Positions 23,006-33,341 of a DNA stretch of 64,000 nt are shown piece by piece. The stretch's first letter is position 1, and every line of letters starts with the position of its first letter. A model generated the notes under the pieces. The model was not told where the DNA came from. It saw nothing but the letters and a program-made list of their open reading frames with translations, and did no database searches. Both the position numbers and the translations under genes were made by a program. This stretch comes from Litomosoides sigmodontis. Lineage: Eukaryota; Nematoda; Chromadorea; Rhabditida; Onchocercidae. The DNA lies in NCBI GenBank assembly GCA_963070105.1, contig OY718805.1, positions 7,918,001 through 7,982,000 of the forward strand, in the 5' to 3' direction.

Positions 23006-24063
23006 CCAAAAACAACAACATACTGTAAACAAAACTTCATGTGAAGGTGCTAATATTGGAAGGAATAAATGGGAGAAGTACACGCTGAAATTCCTCATAG
23101 GCAACTTTGCACATTGAAAAAAATTAACATTTTAAACGAATGAATGAGTGGGTAAGAAAGAAGAACATGAAGCGATTGAGGAAATAACACGTTTAGTTAG
23201 GAGAAGCTAAGAAAGAAGCACATTTGAGGGGCAAAAAAAGGAAAAGAACAAGGGGAAACGATAAAATGGAACAAAATTGTAAAACAAATTATTATACGAA
23301 AAGAGAAACAAAAAAATTTCATTTCATTGATAAGCGAAAAAAATTTTACAATTTTATTTCACGCTAAATAATTTTGTACTTTTTCATTTGGAATTAAAGT
23401 ATTAAATTGAAAATTGCATTAAAATTTACATCTGAATATCATTCAGTTTAATCTTCTCATGTGGTTTTCCCAAATGAATTTAAAATACATATTACTTGAA
23501 CAGCAACTAACTCAACGGTAATACTTTAACAGATATCAAATTAAAACACAAATCATCATTTCCGATTTCTGTTATTCTATGCTTTTCGTTGCCGTTTCAC
23601 ACATTTCCGGTTTCTCTTATTCCGTACAAAATTTTCATCCTGCATGGTTTCATTACGTACGCGCGAAAAACATTAACGTGAAGCAAGTAATTAAATTTCT
23701 CACTTGCTGACGCAAAGATAATATTGTTGAAATTCAAAATTGATGAAGCACTGGAAAGAAGAAGTAAAACAGAATGAAAAGGCATTGTTATATTTGATGA
23801 TATTAAAAAACAATTGAACAATTGTTATAGGCAGAAAAGAACTAAATAAATGAATGGAAGACAAAGCTAACTATGAAGTAATTAAAGCAAAAATTCTCAA
23901 ATCACGCATTATCAAGCTATATCAAAAGCGCATTACGTGTTCAACGACAGAGAAGCAAGTGCAGGATGCAAATATCATCGTTCAGGATGCAAAATTCATC
24001 CTTAAATTTGCTGACGTGAGAAAGTGTTTACGCAGAGATTAAATTGCCTGAACATCGCACTCC

Positions 24064-25621
24064 GTTACACGTCAGAGGGAACACTGCGTTGTAGCAAAAG
24101 CGGACAGCAAACGTGTTAATTTTGGAAATGACGGAGATTCACAGAGGCCGCAATTTGCGAAGTGTTTTAGCTAGCTAGGCAGGCAACAAATTGCGCTTGT
24201 TGCGGCGGAACCGACCTGTGGCTGTTGGTGATGCAGTTTTGGTTGGTGGTATGGATGCTAGTTGGTAGTACGTACGTGAACTGTACCGAACGAAAGGAAG
24301 TGAAAAAAGTTAGTCTTTATCACTACGACGTCCGTGTTAACATCGTCACAGAATGTGTCATTGTGAAAAATGTTAGCCAAAAGTTAGTGTTATCAGATGT
24401 TAAAGTTATTGCTAAAGTGAAATAAAAGTCGATATTTCCTGAAATTTATGGGATATTCGAGATTATACGGAGCATGATCTGGAACGGTTGTACGATCAGT
24501 GGGAGGAGAACGATGAGGATGAATTGGAGGAGGATGAATTGCCACCGTATAAACGGAAAGCAAAACAACCGGATCTTGATAAGATAATGAAACAGGTACG
24601 TACGCATCACATAAGTATGATAGGTCTTTGATAGAGTTGCACCACTTTTTCACAAACACAGACGTAAAAGGTTTGGCTTGCAGCGGAGGAATTGAAGTAG
24701 AAAAATTTGTCGAATTCGTTCCGCTTTCTCTTCGTTCCTTTTATCCACTAAGCGCGTGTTATATGACGCACGCTTGAGAAGTTGAAAGTATTGGTTTTTC
24801 TGGTACTTATGTATGGATGCAGGCGGCGACACCAGAAGAATTAATGATGCTATCAAAGAAGGGGCAGTCCGTGATGATGTTTGTTGGTATCGGTGATGTT
24901 AATGGGAAACGAGCCGAGAAGGTTTATACGGAGAGATGGACTGGAGTATGGCAAAACAGTCTTTTCAACAACCACATCGATGTTCAGGTTGTTTCATATT
25001 AATGAATTTCCTTCGCCTTCGACTACTCGCTTCAGGAAGCTTTGACTCTTAGGAATGGTTGAATTTGATGAATGTTGTTAGAGTGGAGTTACTGAGAACT
25101 GGTCAGAGAGAGCCTTCGGGAGCAGACGCATCCGTCTTGCTAAAGAGAAAGCAAAGTTAGTAGGAGGTGTGCGCGACAGTATTCTCTTGAAAGTATTTTC
25201 AAACACCGTTTTACCGTGGAAAAGATGAATTATAGAATTTCTTTCAGACATTCACGATCGACGACAATCGTGCAGTCTTCTTGTTTGCAGACGGATCTAA
25301 AGCATGGGAAGGGAAGGATTTTTTATTGAAACAACCGCAAGTAAGTGAAGTGTCGCTGGAGGGAAGGCAGTATCCTGGGCCGGCTTTCAAGGGGGAGAAA
25401 AAGGAGGAATTGTAGTGAATAAATAACTGTTCTAAATCTTTCAAGTTAATGGTTTCTGCCCTCAGGAAGTACTGTTAGGCGGGTTGTTAGTGGATGATAA
25501 GTTTTTGGTAGTGGAAAGTTTCTGTTGAAATTTCGAAACTTCTGATTGATAGCTGCTTGGCTCTTTCACTTTAACACTTTGTTTTTGTTCCCTATTAGTT
25601 CTTTGTTTTGCTGTTCTTTGC
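24064..25621 (+). repeat. left arm of 1.56-kb inverted duplication carrying MESD
   Basis: Bases 24064-25621 reappear as the reverse complement at 27474-29030. Mirror positions sum to 53095 over the core. The few differences I see lie in the outermost ~70 bases (GAGGGAACACTG against GAGGAACATTG, and AATTTTGG against AATGTTGG). Confidence 0.95.
24231..25415 (+). CDS. MESD: LRP receptor chaperone MESD (boca/mesoderm development), left copy
   Basis: The 5' exon from ATG 24231 encodes MQFWLVVWMLVGSTYVNC, a good signal peptide, then a charged ERKEVKK run. The second coding block, ending at 24595 (CAG|GTACGT), holds RDYTEHDLERLYDQWEEND and an acidic/basic segment ending DKIMKQ. Exon 24823-24987 encodes TPEELMMLSKKGQSVMMFV and WTGVWQNSLFNNHIDVQ. 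Exon 25248-25415 encodes DDNRAVFLFADGSKAWEGKDF and VSLEGRQYPG, then a short lysine-rich end. This is the MESD pattern: an ER protein that folds YWTD beta-propeller/EGF domains of LRP-type receptors. The usual C-terminal KDEL-like ER signal is not seen; the protein ends KKEEL. The 5' junction near 24440 lacks a canonical AG that keeps frame (see findings). Confidence 0.82.
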
Positions 25622-25933
25622 CTTCCGGTTATTCGCTTAGACCACCCCTTGGTCACGTAATTGTTTGTTAGTTAGCCAGTTCCTACTTTGATATATATTT
25701 TCCTAAACACTTTTTATTATAATGGAGCAGAATGCAGTATATGTGATAATAAGTTTTTTTTCCTATATTGCATATCCTTCCTATATTTGTATATTCTTTC
25801 ACTAAATTCAATAAATTTTATTCGACGGCACTCGTTTTTTGCCCCAATACTTCATGAATTTCAACAGAGGAATTAAGCTGTGGGATAATTTAGAATCGAT
25901 CATGGCAATGAAACGGAGGAATTATTTAACTTT

Positions 25934-25974
25934 AATGATATTTATCCTTACTTCTCGTAAGGATAAATATCATT
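25934..25974. repeat. perfect 18-bp inverted repeat with 5-nt loop
   Basis: AATGATATTTATCCTTAC at 25934-25951 is followed by loop TTCTC and the exact reverse complement at 25957-25974. It lies in the spacer between the two MESD copies. Confidence 0.9.
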
Positions 25975-26091
25975 TCTAATAGTGTACTTTGCTGCTGCTC
26001 CGTACCTTTTTAAGGCTTTTCCAGAAAGTATGTGAGGTTTTTACAGAGCAAAACCCCTCTTAACATTTTCGATGAACAGTTAAGTTAAAGT

Positions 26092-27360
26092 TATTTAGGC
26101 ACTGAAATATTGATGATGTAGAAGCAACTCTGTCATTGTTAAAATCATTTAATTGGGATGTGTAGAAGGCTGTCGAAGGGTATTCACTGGGCAATATAGA
26201 AAGTCTTTCGATGTCATCATCAGAATCAGTTGTTGTTATTGATCGCAGCAGTTTATCAAGTAATGAACTTATTAGTGGGTTCGTTTCATTCAAAAAATTG
26301 CAAAGCATGAAGTTGGTTGTTTGTGCTCGTTTGCTTTGGTCAATCCATGTAAATTGTTTTTTGATCCTATATAGATTTACGGGTCAACCGCTTAATTGAC
26401 GGAATCATTACGACCTATCGTGTTAAAAATTACTAAAATGTTACTTTAGGTCGGCAAATGCATCTGCTGTGATTCAAGATACGAACTGGGATACAGCTAT
26501 TGTTGCACTTCCTGATGACATAAGGTTAAACAATTAAATATTTACTGTTTGGTATGAACGTTCACTAACTTTATCTGTTTCGAATTCTAGTAACTAACCT
26601 CTCTACTGCTTTTTAAATTAATTTTATTTTCTCAGTTACTTGTTTTGCACTTTATCGGCCAGAGAAAAACCATTTGGGTAAAAATTTCATAATCCTTCAT
26701 CTCAAGAATAAATCATTTACAGTGAATCGGATGACTCCAGTGAAGTAATCAGTGTTAGTGAAGGAACCAGTGCTGGTTTTTTTTGGAAAATATCAAAGCA
26801 ATTGTAGATCGTAATAAACATATGAAAGTTAACTTTATCCTCGGTAGTTCATCTGCCGTAATCAGATTGTGTACGTTTCCACCGACCGTTAATTCCTGAC
26901 TCTAGAACATCGAATAATTTCACACCATACGTCTGTTTAGGTGATAAAAGGAACTGAATGAGAATGAAGAGATTAATTACCAAAACAACTATTAACTTAC
27001 AAAGCTTCATGGCCCAGTTTTTGTGGAAGGCTATAAAGGTTGTGCTGGAAGAATTCATCGATCAGTACGGTATTGTTAACGGAATGCTATTTTACCTACT
27101 CCTGCTTTTGGAATTATGTTTGCTGTAGTTTTTGCAGTTTCACAAAATATGACATCTCGAATCATTCAGCATTAAATTCGGCAATAAATTTGAATTTGAA
27201 TCACAACGCTGATGGAAGCCGATCTTGCCATTCTAGCTCTTTTTGCAGAAACTTTCAGTTAGTCGTCGCATCACTACTTAAAGTTCTTATTGATATGTGG
27301 TTCTATGCAATGCCTCCATTCCTGCTAAATTCGATCAAGCAGGAGGATGTATGAATAGGA
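26092..27360 (+). pseudogene. possible decayed FAF1/UBX-family (UBA domain) gene fragments
   Basis: In the spacer, the plus strand from 26109 encodes NIDDVEATLSLLKSFNWDV, then a TAG, then KAVEGYSLGN. This resembles the UBA domain at the start of FAF1/UBXN proteins (..NIDEAITLLEQNNWDL..AI..). Downstream pieces in several frames include SDDSSEVISVSEGTSAG near 26725 and HGPVFVEGYKG near 27005, the latter like the PVF..G motif that starts the UAS domain. Frame changes and the in-frame stop suggest a relic. The similarity is short, from memory, and could be chance. Confidence 0.3.
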
Positions 27361-27473
27361 ATCATGGACAGTAAATTTTTGACAGCAAATTATCATACAC
27401 TTAGAAAAATGTATATATGTCAAATGAATAAGTAATAGCTAACAAGCCACCACCTCAAATTTATTCTCGAAAC

Positions 27474-29030
27474 GCAAAGAACAGCAAAACAAAGAACTAA
27501 TAGGGAACAAAAACAAAGTGTTAAAGTGAAAGAGCCAAGCAGCTATCAATCAGAAGTTTCGAAATTTCAACAGAAACTTTCCACTACCAAAAACTTATCA
27601 TCCACTAACAACCCGCCTAACAGTACTTCCTGAGGGCAGAAACCATTAACTTGAAAGATTTAGAACAGTTATTTATTCACTACAATTCCTCCTTTTTCTC
27701 CCCCTTGAAAGCCGGCCCAGGATACTGCCTTCCCTCCAGCGACACTTCACTTACTTGCGGTTGTTTCAATAAAAAATCCTTCCCTTCCCATGCTTTAGAT
27801 CCGTCTGCAAACAAGAAGACTGCACGATTGTCGTCGATCGTGAATGTCTGAAAGAAATTCTATAATTCATCTTTTCCACGGTAAAACGGTGTTTGAAAAT
27901 ACTTTCAAGAGAATACTGTCGCGCACACCTCCTACTAACTTTGCTTTCTCTTTAGCAAGACGGATGCGTCTGCTCCCGAAGGCTCTCTCTGACCAGTTCT
28001 CAGTAACTCCACTCTAACAACATTCATCAAATTCAACCATTCCTAAGAGTCAAAGCTTCCTGAAGCGAGTAGTCGAAGGCGAAGGAAATTCATTAATATG
28101 AAACAACCTGAACATCGATGTGGTTGTTGAAAAGACTGTTTTGCCATACTCCAGTCCATCTCTCCGTATAAACCTTCTCGGCTCGTTTCCCATTAACATC
28201 ACCGATACCAACAAACATCATCACGGACTGCCCCTTCTTTGATAGCATCATTAATTCTTCTGGTGTCGCCGCCTGCATCCATACATAAGTACCAGAAAAA
28301 CCAATACTTTCAACTTCTCAAGCGTGCGTCATATAACACGCGCTTAGTGGATAAAAGGAACGAAGAGAAAGCGGAACGAATTCGACAAATTTTTCTACTT
28401 CAATTCCTCCGCTGCAAGCCAAACCTTTTACGTCTGTGTTTGTGAAAAAGTGGTGCAACTCTATCAAAGACCTATCATACTTATGTGATGCGTACGTACC
28501 TGTTTCATTATCTTATCAAGATCCGGTTGTTTTGCTTTCCGTTTATACGGTGGCAATTCATCCTCCTCCAATTCATCCTCATCGTTCTCCTCCCACTGAT
28601 CGTACAACCGTTCCAGATCATGCTCCGTATAATCTCGAATATCCCATAAATTTCAGGAAATATCGACTTTTATTTCACTTTAGCAATAACTTTAACATCT
28701 GATAACACTAACTTTTGGCTAACATTTTTCACAATGACACATTCTGTGACGATGTTAACACGGACGTCGTAGTGATAAAGACTAACTTTTTTCACTTCCT
28801 TTCGTTCGGTACAGTTCACGTACGTACTACCAACTAGCATCCATACCACCAACCAAAACTGCATCACCAACAGCCACAGGTCGGTTCCGCCGCAACAAGC
28901 GCAATTTGTTGCCTGCCTAGCTAGCTAAAACACTTCGCAAATTGCGGCCTCTGTGAATCTCCGTCATTTCCAACATTAACACGTTTGCTGTCCGCTTTTG
29001 CTACAACGCAATGTTCCTCTGACGTGTAAC
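27474..29030 (-). repeat. right arm of 1.56-kb inverted duplication carrying MESD
   Basis: Reverse-complement partner of 24064-25621. The inner edge is set by TTCTTTGC, after which the arms differ at once; the outer edge is set by GTTACACGTCAGAGG. Confidence 0.95.
27680..28864 (-). CDS. MESD: LRP receptor chaperone MESD, right inverted copy
   Basis: Mirror of the left copy: signal-peptide exon from 28864, block ending at 28500, exon 28272-28108, exon 27847-27680. The encoded residues appear identical to the left copy in every exon I compared. The two genes are tail to tail, 2.26 kb between stop codons. Identical sequence means recent duplication, gene conversion or an assembly artefact; sequence alone cannot tell whether both are expressed. 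Confidence 0.8.
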
Positions 29031-29473
29031 AGAAATGCTATTTAATCAATTTGTAACTGCTCAATGTGATATTATCGCAGTATAAAATTAATATCAAAAA
29101 GTTAATAAATCATTACGAAAAAAAAAATTCCTGCATCTGTCAGCTTGTTGAACTTCGATATTCGGATGCCTCCGAGCGAGATCCTACGCTCTTTTTCAAT
29201 TTCCATTCTCTTTGAAACTGTTTACTGGAAAAGCATTGATGTGGAGGAAGGCTAAAATTTTCTTATAAAATTTTTCCTAAATTTTTGTCATTTAGGAGGA
29301 GCTGCTCAGACAATCTCTCACTCAACAAATCCGTTACTGTAGGAGAGAGGACACGTATGACGTTGTATAAAGTTATTTGGCCATTGAAATTTTTACTTTC
29401 CACTATTAACATATGCACAAACGTATTTCACGTTACGCTATAAAGAAGGAAAATATTCATTTAGGAAGAGCTT

Positions 29474-29506
29474 GGGGGGGGGGGGGGGAGGGGGAGGGGA
29501 GGGGGG
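29474..29506 (+). repeat. G-rich tract with G-quadruplex potential
   Basis: Runs of about 15, 5, 4 and 6 G separated by single A, in an otherwise AT-rich stretch. Confidence 0.85.
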
Positions 29507-31980
29507 CAGAAATTAGTACGGAATGACTGAAATGTCCTAATTTTGTTGTTGTTTGTTTGTTTTCTAAGTTTATTTGTATAATTTAAAGTTAATACTCTCT
29601 CATACATTTGTTTATTTTTTATCTTTTAGGAATTTTTTTTTGAAATTTTATCAATTATTTCTTCTAATATGAAGTTTCATTTTGTTGGAAAGTATAAAAA
29701 CAAACGCATAATTTTTCAATATATGAAGTGAAATGCTTGAATGTAATTTACAAGTTTTGAATTAATAAAATTTAATTAATAAATTAAGAGCTCTAAACTA
29801 ATTTGTTTGAATTAATAGGACTTACATAGTTGCAGTGAATTGCATATTCTGTGAAATTATTACAAAACTAATCATAAATGATTGATCGATTCTAAATTTA
29901 ACTGATAACATATTTAATGATTGATTGAATCATTTATGTTTAATAATGCTACATTTTAATACTGTTAATTTTAGTGGAAATTTTTATAAATCTTTAAAAA
30001 TTTCTAGATAGCCGATGAAGCATGGCACATTGATGAGCTAGACCTTTGTATTTACCACATGTGCTAAAATATACAAAATTTGTAAAATTTAAAATGATGA
30101 AATCTTAGTAAATTACTTCCAAAATTTTTACAATAATTACAAAGCATTAAGTTAGTTTAAAGTAAATTGCAAACGTTTGATGAGCGATTACATTGCTGCT
30201 ATTATCATCAAATGGATATTGTATTTACTACAGTATTTTTGATCATATCATCATCACTCATTACTCATTACATACCGTTCATCTAATTAGCTTCATCAAT
30301 GAAAAATGTTGAGTGAAACAAAACGATGAGTTGAAAAAAAGAGTTGAAAGGTTGAAATGTAATTTAAAAAGAGAGAGAGAGAGAGAGAGGGAGAAAGAGA
30401 ACTAGTTTTGTTGATGGCGAAAATGCATGGTTGTTGTGAAGTTGAGTAAAACCAAAAGTTCAATACTGTTTTAAAAGGAGCAAAGTTACCACAAATGTTT
30501 GTGTCGTCAGGAAGTACAGATGAAACGTGCTCTTTGCTTCCTCAATCTTCTCTCATCACTTTTTTTATCATTCATTGATAACTGATAAACCCTAGCAATT
30601 ATCAATTTCATTTGTTTAAATCAATCAACTCAACTTCACTCCTCCCAATTTCCTTCCATCTTCAATTGAATCATTTCATTTCCTGTCAATTTAACCGATC
30701 ATTGTGATAAGTGATTGTCACTTGAGTAATCAGAGTAATCATCACTGCCTTATCATCCTAACTGTTCGCCTGCTACTCCTCATCTGCTCCACTTTTTCAT
30801 TTTTTGAAGGGAAAAAAAAGAGGGAGGCGAAATTTTTATTTTCACATTTGCTCCAAATTTTTGCTACAATTTTGATTGTGTTTTTCCTTTTCTTTTTGAT
30901 TAAAAAATTTTTCTGCGTTACTTTTTTTTTTTGTGAAAGGAAGAAAAAAGAGAGAGAGAGAGAGAGGAAAAAATTTTCCTCTAAAAATCTCATTTTTATT
31001 TTAAAAAAGGAATGAGAGGAAAGAAAGAAAGCACGAATCATTTCATTCGTTGAATCAAATTTTCATTGTTTCCACTATAATTTCCATTTTACAACAATAC
31101 CCTTCCTCCTCCTCCTCCTCTCATTCACTCTTAAATTAATTCATTCCTTCACTAATTGTGAATTAAAAAATGAAAACCTATTACTGCTATAACTATTGAC
31201 CGAATAAAAGTCAATCAATTTAGTTTTTAAGTCGGATAATTAGGGGAATATTATCATTGAATCACACTAAACAAATATCATTTATATTTGAGTAGTTTTT
31301 TTTACTGATAATAGAAATTCCTTTCTCGTATGTAAATGACATATATTTGAGGGAATGGAAAAAAGACCATTTTTAAATTTCGGTTTAAAACTGAAATAAA
31401 AAAAATTTTTTTTTTTGCTATTAAATTTTTCCAAATTTAACAGCAAATTAATTGTTCGTTAAAAAATCACTGAATGATAATTTCTGGGACGTATTACAAT
31501 GGATCCACTGAATAATCAAATAATTGCATTTCTTTTTCAGTTAATTTAATACTTAACAATCTTTTTTTTTTTCCGCAAGCAAAAAAAAATTAAAGGAATA
31601 ATTTGATAAATTGTCGCTTTTTTTTAAATTTTGGTATGCAATTTGTTTAATTGCTTAATTGGAGGGAAAACATCATTTGCTATCATTTCACTAAATGATA
31701 ATATTTTTATTTTTATCACAGAAATTATCACTGCAATCATCAATGTACGTTGTTGCTAAATTTGGTAGAAGTGAAATCACTGCACTGCGCTATAATCAAA
31801 TTAATATCTGAAAAAAAAAACGTTTAACCAATTATTTGCATTTTCATCGGTATAAATAGTTCTAAAAAACGGTAGTGAAAATTAGCAGTAAAATTGATAT
31901 TTCAAATGTAAAATTAAAATTGATATTTTCCGGCAACTCTCTTACTATTCCAACTTATCGCAACTAATTTCAAATTTTCA

Positions 31981-32196
31981 GCAAATTATCGATCAGTTGG
32001 AAATGTTGCGTCCAAAATTGCTTCGCTCAAAATAATCTTAGCTTATTTATTGTGTGTGGCCATATGGCTAGGAGAGCTTCATCCTAATATTTCAGGCCAA
32101 CAATTAATTCGTTGTATCAGCCAGGATGCTAATCAGGAGGAGGAAGAAGCCCTTTCATCTTTCAATTCAAAGAAAGGTGGAAATAATTCCGCTTGA
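31981..32196 (+). CDS. orphan exon candidate with hydrophobic segment
   Basis: After acceptor AAATTTTCAG an open frame with no ATG start runs to a TGA at 32194-32196. It encodes NYRSVGNVASKIASLK, a hydrophobic IILAYLLCVAIWLG that could cross a membrane, then ELHPNISGQQLIRCIS and an acidic, serine/lysine-rich tail. It may be a terminal exon, or a donor at AAAG|GTGGAA near 32175 could extend it. I do not recognise the protein. Confidence 0.35.
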   Translation, partial: ANYRSVGNVASKIASLKIILAYLLCVAIWLGELHPNISGQQLIRCISQDANQEEEEALSSFNSKKGGNNSA

Positions 32197-33265
32197 AAGT
32201 TATTCAATGCTAAAATCAATTAATATTTAAAATTTTAATTTTAATTCATTTATCAATTTTCAATCCTTTCACAATTATTATTCCTTTGTCCCTCTTCTTT
32301 TTTCTTTCTTATCCTCCTCCTCCTCTCTTCTTTTGCCTATCAAAAGAAATGGAATGAAAGAGGGAGAGTGAGAGAGCGAGAGGGAGAGGAAAAGAGAGGG
32401 AGACAGAGAGGTAGAGAGGGAAGAGGGAAATCACTAAAAATGTTATAATGTTCTCAGCCATTTTTGTAATTGAAAATGTTTCATTGTTCCTAAAAAAATA
32501 TTTTATCCGTTAAATTCTATCAGATGATCGATTTTAGATGAAACTGGTCAGTTGTTGCAAACAATGAATAAATGATGGTAATATAGTAGTAGTGGTACTG
32601 GCAGTGAGCGCATTTCATACTTTTTTGATCTTCAATTTTTCAAAAAAAAAAAAATTCAATGAAATAAAGAATAACGGAGGGTGAGGGAGGGAGAGAGCGA
32701 GAGAGAGAGGTATGGAAGAAAAAAAGAGAATTGCAAAAAGAGTATGAATATTTGATTAATTGGTCATTTCAATCGGTAAAGAAACTGGTCCATTATATGT
32801 TTATAATGCGTGTCTGAACCATTCAGAGCAAAACTTTTTTTTTTTTTTAAAGAAACAAAGCAAAAGGTTAAAGTGCAATTGGTAAATTTCGATTAATTGT
32901 AAAATTTGAGCAAATTTATTACTTTTCAGAAAAGAAACAGAGAAGTGAGATTGAAGGAAAAAAAGTAATTGGAAATGATTTCTTTTTTTTTGTGTGTATC
33001 AAAATCATTCGGTATTTTTCTGTCAATTACTGTGAGCAAAGGAAAGAATGGTGGAGTAGGACAGAGAGAAGGAGAGAGAGAGAGAGGAAGAAAGAGAGAG
33101 AAAGCGAGGTAAACAAGTGAATGAGAAGAAATTTCCCTGTTCATCTCATTTTTTTTTAAAGAAATAATAAATTCAAATTTTACCTTTTTTTTCCATTTCC
33201 ACTCATTAAAATGAAATGTAAGAAAGGGCTAACCTATTTGTGTGCTCAAAATTTTGATCTTTTAG

Positions 33266-33341
33266 AAATGGAAATGCTGAAGGCCTTCTTCGTTTTGCCA
33301 ATGCTTGCGAACATTTACGAAATGAACCAATGAAAACTTAA
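33266..33341 (+). CDS. orphan terminal exon candidate
   Basis: TTTTAG acceptor followed by an open frame encoding NGNAEGLLRFANACEHLRNE and PMKT, stop at 33339-33341. A second frame is open too (EMEMLKAFFVLPMLANIYEM), so the assignment is weak. It could follow the 31981 exon. No family recognised. Confidence 0.22.

Noticed and set aside
21550..23104. Large Asn/Lys/Gln/Thr frames (+) and Leu/Val/Cys frames (-)
   Set aside because: All are produced by the stop-free 14-bp minisatellite and shift frame every unit; no independent coding evidence.
23854..24042. 62-codon plus-strand frame just left of the MESD arm
   Set aside because: Contains a short internal direct repeat (CAGGATGCAAA.. ATCATC), no domain, no splice signals and no conservation evidence; kept out of the annotation.
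26060..26308. 82-codon minus-strand frame in the MESD spacer
   Set aside because: It is antisense to the better UBA-like plus-strand reading and shows no recognisable motif or splice support.
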